Positions 21,998 to 29,533 of a stretch of DNA of 50,157 nucleotides are shown here, piece by piece; within the stretch, counting starts at the first letter, position 1; each line of letters opens with the position of its first letter. The stretch is taken from assembly GCA_028285385.1 (NCBI GenBank), contig JANQPR010000122.1, forward strand, positions 1 to 50,157, given 5' to 3'. The stretch is from Phycisphaera sp. Lineage in GTDB: Bacteria > Planctomycetota > Phycisphaerae > Phycisphaerales > Phycisphaeraceae. The position numbers and the translations under genes are program-made. The notes below the pieces were generated by a model that did no database searches, was not told where the DNA came from, and saw only the letters and a program-made list of their open reading frames with translations.

Positions 21998-24427
21998 TCA
22001 ACGGGCCTCCCCGGGGTCGTCGACGGTGAGCGCGGCGATTTCGACGCGTTCGGCCTTGATGCGCTTCGTCTCGGTCGCCTGCTCGCGGTACTCGCCGTAG
22101 CCGTACTGGTAGTAGCCGTACCGGCTGTAGTAGGAGTAACTGCCCCACGAGTTGGTGACGCCGTTGATCACCAAGCCCAGCGCGGTGGCGCCGACGCTGC
22201 CGAGCAGGTCGGTCGCGTGCTTGGCCATCTTCCGACCAGATTTGCCCGCACGCAGCACGAGCACGTACCCGTCAACCGATGCCGAGATAATGCGCGAATC
22301 GCTGACTGGGATCGTCGGCGGCGTGTCGATGATGATCTGGTCGTAATGGGTGCGTAGTTGATTGAGGAGCTTGCTGAACCGGCGGTGGTTCAAGAGCTCG
22401 GACGGGCTGTCGGGCACCGGGCCGCACGGCAGCAGGTGCAGGTGCTCAACTGCGGTCTTCACGACGGGCGACTCCAGGCGCTCGCCGCGCTCGCGCTTCT
22501 CCTGAAGCAACGACGTGAGGCCCCGGTCGGCCTCGACGTTGAACACGCGGTGCTGCCGGGGCTTGCGGCAGTCGGCGTCGATCAGCAGCGTGCGCTTGCC
22601 GGCTTGGGCGATCGCGATCGCGAAGTTCGAAGCGACCGTCGTCTTGCCATCGCCGGGCGAAGGCGAGGTGACCATCACGACCTTGACGTCGTGGGCCAGC
22701 GGGCTGAAGTGGATCGCGGTGCGGATCGTGCGAAACGCCTCGGCGACGACGGACTGCGGCTGGCTGTCGACGATCTGGCCACAGACGGAGACCGCCTTCT
22801 CCGCGATCTGTGGGACGACGCCGAGGATCGGCAGCCGCAGTAGCGTGGCGATCTCTTCACCGCTGCGCAGCCGGTCGTCGAGCATCTCCTGCAGGAACGC
22901 CAGGCCGCAGCCGAGCATCATCGACAGCACGAGTGCCATCGCGAGCGTCTGGGCCCGTTTCGGCGACACCGGGACGCCAGACGCCTCGGCGGCCTCGAGC
23001 ACGGAGACGTCGATGACGTCGTAGTCCTCGTTGAGGTTCAGCTCGCGGATGCGCTGGTCGACGACCTCAAGTTGCCGGTCGGCCCGAGCGGCGGACGCCT
23101 CCAGCAGGTTGTATTCGGCGTAGAGCGAGTTGAGCGCGACGGCCTCGGACTGCTGCGCGTCGTACATCACCCGCAGCTGCTGCTCGGCCTCTTGGGCGTT
23201 CTCCCAACGCTGTTTGAGCAGGCCGCGGTAGAAAGACGCGACCGCCTCGGGGCCCCCGCCGGCCTGGGCCAGGCCACCGCCGGCGACGGCGGCGTTGAGC
23301 TCGTCGAGTTGAGCGTCAATCGCCGCGACCGACTTGTGGTCCGGGCCGAAGCCGTTGACTTCGGTCAGGAGTTTGCGCTCGCGCAGCAGACCGGCGATCA
23401 TCGCGGCCTCCGGGCCTTCCATGCCGCCGGTCTCGAGGTCGAACCCTTCGAAGCTGGGGTCGGTGGCCGCGATGATCCGCAGGGCCTCCAGGTCGTCGCC
23501 GGCCTGGACCGCGGTCTGGTAGGCGAGCTTCGCGTTGAGCGTCCGCAGTTCCGCCTCGGTCAGAGTGCTCGCCAACCGCGCAACCCGGCTGCCGAAAACA
23601 TTCCCGCCCTCGGCGGTGCGCAGCGCCGCGGCACCGTGCTGCCGCTGGAACGCGAGCATCTCGTCGGTGAGGCGTTTCAGCTCGTCGTTGAGCTGAAACT
23701 TCTCTCGTTGCAACACCTTGAGCACCTCGGCGGCGGTGTTGCGGCGGCGCTCGCTGTGGTACTCCGAAAACGCCTGGATGACCGCGTTCACGGCGATCGC
23801 GTTGTCCTGTGGTTCCGGGGACGACATCGACACCAGCAGGATGTCGCCCGACTCTCCGGCCTCGACGTCGAGGCTCGACCGCAGGTACGCCAACGGGTTG
23901 TCCTGCTCCCAGAGCCGTTCGGCCTGCTTAGTCAGCGGAAGGTCCATCGCCCGGGCCAGGATCGTGGTCGACATCAGCACCTGCGACTGCGCCGCCATCG
24001 ACTGCCGGGTGAAACCCCCGAACTGGTTGCCGATGACCTGCGGCTGGGTCTGGTCCAGGTAGATCATCGCGGTGCTCTGGTAGACCGGCGTGGCCCGAGC
24101 CAGATAGATCACGCCGGCGACCAGGCCCGCGACCACGCAGAGCAGCACGGTCCATTTCCGCTGCCAGAACACCTCAAGCAGGTTGCCGAAGACCGCATCG
24201 TCCTCGAAATCGTCGCCACCGCCGGCCTCGGGGATGGGCGCAAACACGCGTTGCGGCGTCGGTACCGTGACCGCGGTCCCGTTCCCGTTGGCGTTGCTCG
24301 TGAGGTGGGCCGGCGCACGAAGCGCCGGGGGGCCGACGTGACCGCCCCCCGGCCTCGCGTCCGACACCGAGCCGAGCGGCTCCGCGTCGGGCGCTTCAGT
24401 GTGGTGGGCATCCGCTTCGTTCATCAA
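21998..24427 (-). CDS. Polysaccharide co-polymerase / tyrosine autokinase (Wzc-like)
   Basis: An 809-residue inner membrane protein controlling glycan chain length. An N-terminal cytoplasmic extension of about 75 residues precedes a Wzz-like domain (membrane helix about 92-109, coiled periplasmic region, second helix about 493-513). The BY-kinase domain has Walker A SPSPGDGKTT (588-597), Walker A' LLIDAD (614-619) and Walker B IIIDTPP (698-704). The C-terminal cluster holds nine tyrosines between 764 and 780, the usual autophosphorylation site. Fusion of the two domains is the form typical of Gram-negative bacteria. It is the first gene of the upper unit; GGAGAGAG lies about 10-17 bases upstream of ATG 24427. 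The cluster also carries an ABC exporter, an unusual partner for a Wzc-type protein. Confidence 0.94.
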   Translation of the reverse strand: MMNEADAHHTEAPDAEPLGSVSDARPGGGHVGPPALRAPAHLTSNANGNGTAVTVPTPQRVFAPIPEAGGGDDFEDDAVFGNLLEVFWQRKWTVLLCVVAGLVAGVIYLARATPVYQSTAMIYLDQTQPQVIGNQFGGFTRQSMAAQSQVLMSTTILARAMDLPLTKQAERLWEQDNPLAYLRSSLDVEAGESGDILLVSMSSPEPQDNAIAVNAVIQAFSEYHSERRRNTAAEVLKVLQREKFQLNDELKRLTDEMLAFQRQHGAAALRTAEGGNVFGSRVARLASTLTEAELRTLNAKLAYQTAVQAGDDLEALRIIAATDPSFEGFDLETGGMEGPEAAMIAGLLRERKLLTEVNGFGPDHKSVAAIDAQLDELNAAVAGGGLAQAGGGPEAVASFYRGLLKQRWENAQEAEQQLRVMYDAQQSEAVALNSLYAEYNLLEASAARADRQLEVVDQRIRELNLNEDYDVIDVSVLEAAEASGVPVSPKRAQTLAMALVLSMMLGCGLAFLQEMLDDRLRSGEEIATLLRLPILGVVPQIAEKAVSVCGQIVDSQPQSVVAEAFRTIRTAIHFSPLAHDVKVVMVTSPSPGDGKTTVASNFAIAIAQAGKRTLLIDADCRKPRQHRVFNVEADRGLTSLLQEKRERGERLESPVVKTAVEHLHLLPCGPVPDSPSELLNHRRFSKLLNQLRTHYDQIIIDTPPTIPVSDSRIISASVDGYVLVLRAGKSGRKMAKHATDLLGSVGATALGLVINGVTNSWGSYSYYSRYGYYQYGYGEYREQATETKRIKAERVEIAALTVDDPGEAR

Positions 24428-24649
24428 CGTGCCGCTCTCTCTCCAATCCCGCCGGGCCGGCGGTCGCAGACCACTCCACCGAGCCGAGCTACACGCTCCA
24501 TGAACCCGTCGAGCCTTTCACAACCCCCACCCGCACGAACGGGACGGCGGCAACGACGGTTCTCACGGGGTTCAGCATGCATCAATTGAGGCTCAAATCA
24601 AGCACCAAAGCTCGCGGATCATCACAACCCGCAAGGTCACCCGCCTCGC
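24428..24649. other. Intergenic region before the glycan operon
   Basis: This 222-base stretch separates the PEP-CTERM gene at 24650 from the autokinase gene. It should hold the promoter of the glycan operon. A TTGTGA element with a 17-base spacer is present on the minus strand, but the matching -10 (TGGAGC) is poor, so no promoter is called. No protein-coding signal was seen. Confidence 0.4.
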
Positions 24650-25726
24650 TCATCGCTCCGCGACAAGCTGGTCAAACTGGGAAATGTGCGGCCGCCGCCT
24701 TGCGACCCCACACAAGATACCGGCCACGGCGAGCACCGTCGCGCCCGCGGGCTCGGGCACCACGGACCCCGCGAACGCCGGAGTAGACAGCGCCCCCCAG
24801 TTCTGGAGCACCCCGTCGAGTTCGTCCTGGTCGATCACGCCGGTCGGCAGGTCGTTGATCCAACCCACCGGGACTGGGGCCGCGCTCGAGCCCCAGTTCT
24901 GCAGGACCAGGTCCAGGTCGCCCTGCTCGACCTGGCCTGAGGCGTTGTAGTCGCCGGTGATCGGGAGCACGGCCGTGTCGATGATGTAGTAGTTGTCGAT
25001 AAAGGCCTCGCCATCGACCCCGAAGAAGTTCGTATCGGTGGGGTGCAGCGTGATCGAGGCGTCGATCAGGTGATCGCCGCCGCTGGGGGCGTAGCTGATG
25101 TCTTCCAGCAACGGCGAGCCGTTGACGATGCGGTTGCCGTCGATGTCGAGGTAATAGATCTCGTTGACGAAGTCGAGGATCAACTTCCAGTTCTGCCACT
25201 GGTTGAGCTGAACCTGAGGCGTGAGCGTGAACGACGGCGTCGAGGGCGTGTTGTTGACCACTTGGTACAGCGACCCATCAGCGGCGTCCATCCCCACCGC
25301 CGCGATGCGTTGCGTGCCCGTGCTGTACGCCTCGATTGAGAACCCGGGCCCGTACTCGACCGGGCTGGTGTTCTCGGGGACGTACATGTCCCAGCTGACC
25401 GTGGCGAACGGCGCCTGGAAGCCTGGGCTGAGCGGGACGTTGAAGTAGGCGGCGCTAGCTTGGTCGTCGCCGTCGCGCGTCAGCGTGACGGCCTGGGTGC
25501 CCGTGGCGATCGGGTTGCCCGAACCCGCGTCGTGCACCGCCGCTGCGCTGTTGGTCGCGCCAAGCTGGACCCAGCCGTCCTGCCCGGGCAGCACGCCGGT
25601 ATTGAAGTCCACGGGTTCAAACCCGTCGGCTGTGTACAGAACCGAAGCGTGAGACGCGGCCACGCCGGCCAGTGTCAGGGCGATGCCGATGCTGGTGATC
25701 CATCGGCTCGTGAGTGGAACGGGCAT
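24650..25726 (-). CDS. PEP-CTERM sorting-domain protein with dockerin-like repeats
   Basis: A 358-residue exported protein. A signal peptide (about 1-28, ITSIGIALTLAGVAASHAS) is followed by a beta-rich domain containing GVLPGQDGWVQL, VHDAGSGNPI and GEAFIDNYYI. Two calcium-loop-like repeats follow: GDYNASGQVEQGDLDLVLQNWG and a second ending DQDELDGVLQNWG. The C-terminus has VPEPA, a short hydrophobic stretch and RRR, the signal processed by exosortase in bacteria with extracellular polysaccharide systems. Unusually, about 13 more residues follow the arginines. The function of the main domain is unknown; its closest visible relative is the next gene. ATG 25726 has GAGGTG 7 bases upstream. Placement next to the glycan operon fits the known association of PEP-CTERM proteins with exopolysaccharide. 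Confidence 0.88.
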   Translation of the reverse strand: MPVPLTSRWITSIGIALTLAGVAASHASVLYTADGFEPVDFNTGVLPGQDGWVQLGATNSAAAVHDAGSGNPIATGTQAVTLTRDGDDQASAAYFNVPLSPGFQAPFATVSWDMYVPENTSPVEYGPGFSIEAYSTGTQRIAAVGMDAADGSLYQVVNNTPSTPSFTLTPQVQLNQWQNWKLILDFVNEIYYLDIDGNRIVNGSPLLEDISYAPSGGDHLIDASITLHPTDTNFFGVDGEAFIDNYYIIDTAVLPITGDYNASGQVEQGDLDLVLQNWGSSAAPVPVGWINDLPTGVIDQDELDGVLQNWGALSTPAFAGSVVPEPAGATVLAVAGILCGVARRRPHISQFDQLVAER

Positions 25727-26170
25727 GGGCCAACACCTCGGGCAGGCAAGGCGAAAAAGCGGACCACATAATCACGACAAATCCGCTCTCATTTCGCGGC
25801 GCAGGCTCTGGTCGCCCGCACACATCGGCAGCGACAGCGACCTTATGGAAGCCCCAAGTCACAGCCCGAAACCGACACCAATAACGACGGGACCGGGCCC
25901 TTCGGACCCCGACACCGCCCCTCCGGGCCTCAACTCCGCGGCGGCGGGGCGTACGGGCTGCGCGCCGGCGGCGCGAACGGCGAACGCCGTGATCGCATCT
26001 CTTCCGGCGTTTGGGAGTCGCTAACCGCGGCTTCCGCTTGCGTTACGGGCAAGCACGCCTCGGCCGGCGGGCCCGCCGCCGTCCACGCGGAGGCGATGAT
26101 GGTCAGTTCGCAGATCATGCCGGAAAACCCTCTCGGAACAGGGGTTGAGCAAGCAGGCTCTACCCAAGTT
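25727..26170. other. Intergenic region between two PEP-CTERM genes
   Basis: About 440 bases. It holds a weak hairpin on the minus strand (aaccc 26126-26130 with gggtt 26142-26146, followed by a short T-run) that may end transcription of the gene at 26171. It also holds one short open frame listed separately. No clear promoter was seen. Confidence 0.4.
25930..26118 (-). CDS. Possible small protein (62 residues), unrecognised
   Basis: An ATG-started frame with GAGAGGG about 9 bases upstream, 52 bases after the PEP-CTERM stop. It begins MICELTIIASAWTAAG and ends in a proline/arginine-rich tail (SPYAPPPRS). No domain, signal peptide or homologue is recognised, and its base composition is ordinary. 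It may be spurious. Confidence 0.25.
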   Translation of the reverse strand: MICELTIIASAWTAAGPPAEACLPVTQAEAAVSDSQTPEEMRSRRSPFAPPARSPYAPPPRS

Positions 26171-27031
26171 TCAGCAACCTAACAGCCGCCGACGGGTTGT
26201 CAACCCCAGCAGACCGAAAGCCAACACGCCGAACGACGCCGGCTCGGGGATGACGATGTCCGTCCGGATGCGGTAGTTGTCGATAAACGCGTCACCCTCA
26301 ACCGTGAAGTATTGCGTGTCCGTCGCAAACGGGACGATCGAGGCGTCGGTCAGCCGGTCACCGCCGGCGTAGTCGATGTTCTCAAGCATCGGGGCGCCGC
26401 CGGGAGTCAGCACCGTCCCGTCGACCGACAGGAAGTACACCTCGTCAACGAAGTCGAGGATCAACTGCCAGCTCTGCCAGTCGTCGAGGAGCAGCCCCAC
26501 TCCGGTGTAGTTTGGCACCGACGGGAAGTTGGAGAGCAACTCGTAGAACGCACCGTCCGCGGCGTCGATCCCGACCGCCGCGACGCGCTTGAGCCCGCCA
26601 CCCGCTCCGTCAACATAAGCCTCCATCGAGAAACCCGGGCCGAACGACTCCTGATTGGGGTCGGGGTCGATGTCCGGGGCGATAGGCACGTACATGTCCC
26701 AGTCGACGAACACGAACCGGTCGTGGTTTGCGGTCAGTGGCACGTTGAACAGCGTCGACCCAGAGCTGTCGTTGCCGTCGCGGAACACGGTCACCGCCTG
26801 GTCGCCCGCCTTGATCGGGTTGCCCGAGGTGGCGTCGTGAACGTCCGCCGTGCTGTTGCCGCCCGGCGCGACCGACAGTTGCACCCAGCCGTCCTGACCG
26901 GGGAGCGTGCCTACCGAGAACGTCGGCTGTTCAAACCCGCCGCTGTCGTAGATCGTGGTCGGCAGGGCAGAAGCCGCGCCGGCGAGACCCGCGGCGAGAG
27001 AGACCCCAAGAACCTTGGCGTAACCAGTCAT
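26171..27031 (-). CDS. PEP-CTERM sorting-domain protein
   Basis: A 286-residue exported protein paralogous to the one at 24650. Shared blocks are GTLPGQDGWVQL, VHDATSGNPIKAGDQAVT, FNVPL, WDMYVPI, FGPGFSMEAYV, VAAVGIDAADG, LILDFVDEVYFLSVDG and GDAFIDNYRI. It has a signal peptide (AKVLGVSLAAGLAGAASA) and a standard C-terminal signal (IPEPASFGVLAFGLLGLTTRRRLL). It lacks the dockerin-like repeats of its paralogue. ATG 27031 follows GGGAAGAGAAAG closely and starts the signal peptide correctly; an in-frame ATG at 27076 would add 15 residues. It is expected to be exported and processed at the C-terminus by an exosortase not encoded in this window. Confidence 0.88.
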   Translation of the reverse strand: MTGYAKVLGVSLAAGLAGAASALPTTIYDSGGFEQPTFSVGTLPGQDGWVQLSVAPGGNSTADVHDATSGNPIKAGDQAVTVFRDGNDSSGSTLFNVPLTANHDRFVFVDWDMYVPIAPDIDPDPNQESFGPGFSMEAYVDGAGGGLKRVAAVGIDAADGAFYELLSNFPSVPNYTGVGLLLDDWQSWQLILDFVDEVYFLSVDGTVLTPGGAPMLENIDYAGGDRLTDASIVPFATDTQYFTVEGDAFIDNYRIRTDIVIPEPASFGVLAFGLLGLTTRRRLLGC

Positions 27032-27315
27032 CTTTCTCTTCCCGAGGACGGAGCAAACCAGCGATCCAACAGGCACCCGAAGCTCGGCTAACCGAACCCT
27101 AGATCGTCAAAGGCTATCACCGCCGCCCGGTTCCGACAAGAACGTTACGGGAATATGCGGAATCCTCACGTTGAGGCACCGCCAGGAGTCCAACGGTCGG
27201 CGTCTGGCCCGCGTCCGCACCAGCTTGCGGGTTAGCTCCGCCCAACCCGGCCTCACCGTCTCCTAGAGCACCCCCTCCCAGCCGATGCTGTCAGGCGGGG
27301 CAACTTCGCATGGGG

Positions 27316-28191
27316 TCATTCCGCCGCCGCCATGAAGCCGACCGTCGAGTTCAGGATGCGTTCGCATAGCCTCTGCCCCACTGCCGAGTGGGTCTGGGCC
27401 TTCAGGTCGTCAAGGTTTGCTCGGCAGGTCGGGCACGCCGAAATATCTAGGTGCGCCGCCGTGTACCGCCGCCAAGGCTCGTCGAGCGTGCACAGGAGGT
27501 AGCCACCGATCGTGCTTCGCTTGGGGCAACCCAGCCGGTAGTCGCGCCACAGGCCGGCGAGCGACTGGTCGTCGGGCAGGGTGCCGATCGTCGCCGAATC
27601 CGTTGACCCCGAGCCTGCCACCAGTTCACGCAGGCGCTTGAGCGTACGGTGCTTCACCACCGCCACCCGCGCCTCGGGAACCCCGGCACGGCTGGCAATG
27701 TCTTTGTTCCGCAACGCCGATGTAAACAGCAACTCAAGCACCAGTAAATCGTCGAAACGCTGACTCTCTTGCATCCCTTGCACCACGGCTCGCAACGCGA
27801 CGACCAACTCGCGTTGAGCCAGGGTGATGTCCTCGTCGCGTTTGACGTAAAAGCTGGGCGACGGGTCGCGCGACCGCAGTTGGCCCTCGACCGCCGCCGA
27901 CATCGATTCGGCCGGCCGACGCCCCCGGAACTGGTCGATCACCCGCCGGCGCAGGATTGTGAACAGGTACGTCTCCAGCCCCGCATCGCCGCGGTAACGG
28001 TGCAGACTCTGGAGAAACGCGAGGAACGTCTCCTGCACCAGGTCCTCCGCGGACGCGGGATCACGCGAGCTCGACCGCGCGAACGCGACCAGCCGCCCTT
28101 GGTACATCGACACCAGCTGTCGCCACGCCTCGGCGTCCCCCCGGCGTACGCCGTCGAGCAACAGCCGGTCAGCCTCGGACAGTTCGGCCAT
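27316..28191 (-). CDS. ECF-type RNA polymerase sigma factor with C-terminal extension
   Basis: A 291-residue sigma-70 family protein. Region 2 is clear: SMYQGRLVAFARSSSRDPASAEDLVQETFLAFLQSLHRYRG, then LETYLFTILRRRVIDQFRGRR. Region 4 is the helix-turn-helix stretch around ALRNKDIASRAGVPEARVAVVKHRTLKRLREL. ECF factors are normally about 180-200 residues; this one has about 90 extra, including HLDISACPTCRANLDDL, which resembles the zinc-binding HxxxCxxC motif of anti-sigma factors and is, as far as I recall, common in planctomycete ECF factors. It could sense a signal through this tail. It follows the membrane protein gene by about 40 bases and lies at the end of the kinase cassette. A GGAAC element occurs upstream of the neighbouring PEP-CTERM gene, but a target link is only a guess. 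Confidence 0.9.
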   Translation of the reverse strand: MAELSEADRLLLDGVRRGDAEAWRQLVSMYQGRLVAFARSSSRDPASAEDLVQETFLAFLQSLHRYRGDAGLETYLFTILRRRVIDQFRGRRPAESMSAAVEGQLRSRDPSPSFYVKRDEDITLAQRELVVALRAVVQGMQESQRFDDLLVLELLFTSALRNKDIASRAGVPEARVAVVKHRTLKRLRELVAGSGSTDSATIGTLPDDQSLAGLWRDYRLGCPKRSTIGGYLLCTLDEPWRRYTAAHLDISACPTCRANLDDLKAQTHSAVGQRLCERILNSTVGFMAAAE

Positions 28192-28234
28192 GGTGCGAGG
28201 GAACAGATGGAGACTCGATCGCTGACAACTCGGT

Positions 28235-29530
28235 CTAGACGCGCATCAGGATAAGCAGCAAGCCAACGATCGCCGCGAAGCTCGCCGCGGCCCGCAGCGG
28301 CCAGAGGTAATAGTGCTTCGTCAGGGCGTTCAGCAACGCGTACACCAGCAGAATCAGGACGGCGAGCACGCCGACGGAAACCGCCTGGCTGAAGCGGCGG
28401 TGCTGCTGAGCCCGAGCCGCGCCCGCGGCCGCCTGCCCGACCTGCTCGACCGCGGCGTGGACGTACCCACGCGTTTCCGAGCCGGCGTCGATAAGCACCG
28501 CCGCGCGGTACAGCCGGCCGTAAGGCCGGTCGATGCGTTGCACGAACCGGTCCCGGACAAGTTCCCGGGCGTGGATCACGTCTTCGACCACGGCCAGCTG
28601 CCGCATTGGGTCGGCCGATTCTGGCCCGGTCGTGACTCGTTCGGGCAGCGTGCGGTGCATCCGCCGCGCGGCGGACGCGAGTGCGCTGCGTTCAGCCTCG
28701 GCGGGGTCGGCGAACAAGCCATCCGAGTACCCCACAACGGTCGGCGTGCCGAGCTGCGCGTTGCCGCTCCAGTTCGCGTCGTCGACCCATGGCTGGTCAC
28801 GGACCGCGACGCTGCCTTCCCAACGCCGGTCGCCGGACTTCCACACCAGTCGCTCGGTCGCGCTGCCGCGCTGCGGCGGGTCGAGTTCGACGGTGAGGCC
28901 CCACGCTTCGGCGTCGGCGGAGAAGCGCCCCTTTTTGACTTCGTACTCCGGTGCCTGCGGTATCGCGGGCATCACCCTCCGCAACGCCACGCGGGCCGCG
29001 TCGAACGCCGCCTGGTTATTGATCGTTTGCTCACGCAGTGCGAGCTGCACCTTGGTGGGCTCGGAATCCAGCGTGGCGATCCAGTCGGCGGCCTGCCGCG
29101 CCAAGGCCTCGCTGCCCGCTACCAACGACGGGTAGATGTCGGCCTCGAAGTCCTGCGACGCGGCCGTGCGCCAGGCGTCGAGGTCCTGCGCCACCTGTGC
29201 GTGACGCTGCGCTAGGGCGGTGACGTCCAGGTTCGGGTCGGGCGGCACCGACACACTTCGCGTGTGGGAGACTGCTTCCGCTTGCTCGACATGGTGCGCG
29301 GAACGCACGTAGTACAGGCCCACGAACACCAATCCGACCAAGGACAGCATGAGCACCAGCCCAACCACCAACGCCGCGATCCGCCCGCCACGACCCGACC
29401 GCGCGAGCCCGACCAGCAGCGCGATCACGGCGATCGCCACCCCAACCAGTACGACGAGTATCACCAGCCCAAAGATCGGCATCCGCATCGTCATCACCTG
29501 TGCACACATCGGGGCGAGTATCGCGTCCAC
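28235..29530 (-). CDS. Membrane protein of unknown function in kinase cassette
   Basis: About 431 residues, not recognised as a named family. Two N-terminal hydrophobic helices (IFGLVILVVLVGVAIAVIALLVG and IAALVVGLVLMLSLVGLVFVGLYYV) and two at the C-terminus (AVSVGVLAVLILLVYALLNAL, AAASFAAIVGLLLILM) enclose a soluble region of about 290 residues. That region contains helical segments and a W-rich patch (WKSGDRRWEGSVAVRDQPWVDDANW). It begins with a GTG immediately after the kinase stop; several in-frame ATGs follow within 15 codons, so the exact start is uncertain. Position suggests that it works with the kinase, either as a sensor or a phosphorylation target. That is inference. Confidence 0.75.
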   Translation of the reverse strand: MDAILAPMCAQVMTMRMPIFGLVILVVLVGVAIAVIALLVGLARSGRGGRIAALVVGLVLMLSLVGLVFVGLYYVRSAHHVEQAEAVSHTRSVSVPPDPNLDVTALAQRHAQVAQDLDAWRTAASQDFEADIYPSLVAGSEALARQAADWIATLDSEPTKVQLALREQTINNQAAFDAARVALRRVMPAIPQAPEYEVKKGRFSADAEAWGLTVELDPPQRGSATERLVWKSGDRRWEGSVAVRDQPWVDDANWSGNAQLGTPTVVGYSDGLFADPAEAERSALASAARRMHRTLPERVTTGPESADPMRQLAVVEDVIHARELVRDRFVQRIDRPYGRLYRAAVLIDAGSETRGYVHAAVEQVGQAAAGAARAQQHRRFSQAVSVGVLAVLILLVYALLNALTKHYYLWPLRAAASFAAIVGLLLILMRV

Positions 29531-29533
29531 GGC

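Noticed and set aside
23072..24589. 505-codon plus-strand frame opposite the Wzc-like autokinase
   Set aside because: No domain or signal is seen, and the opposite strand carries Walker motifs and the tyrosine cluster.
27110..27160. TTGTCG with a 17-base spacer to TAGCCT, and GGAACC, upstream of the PEP-CTERM gene at 26171
   Set aside because: The match to either a housekeeping or an ECF promoter is too weak to call without further examples.
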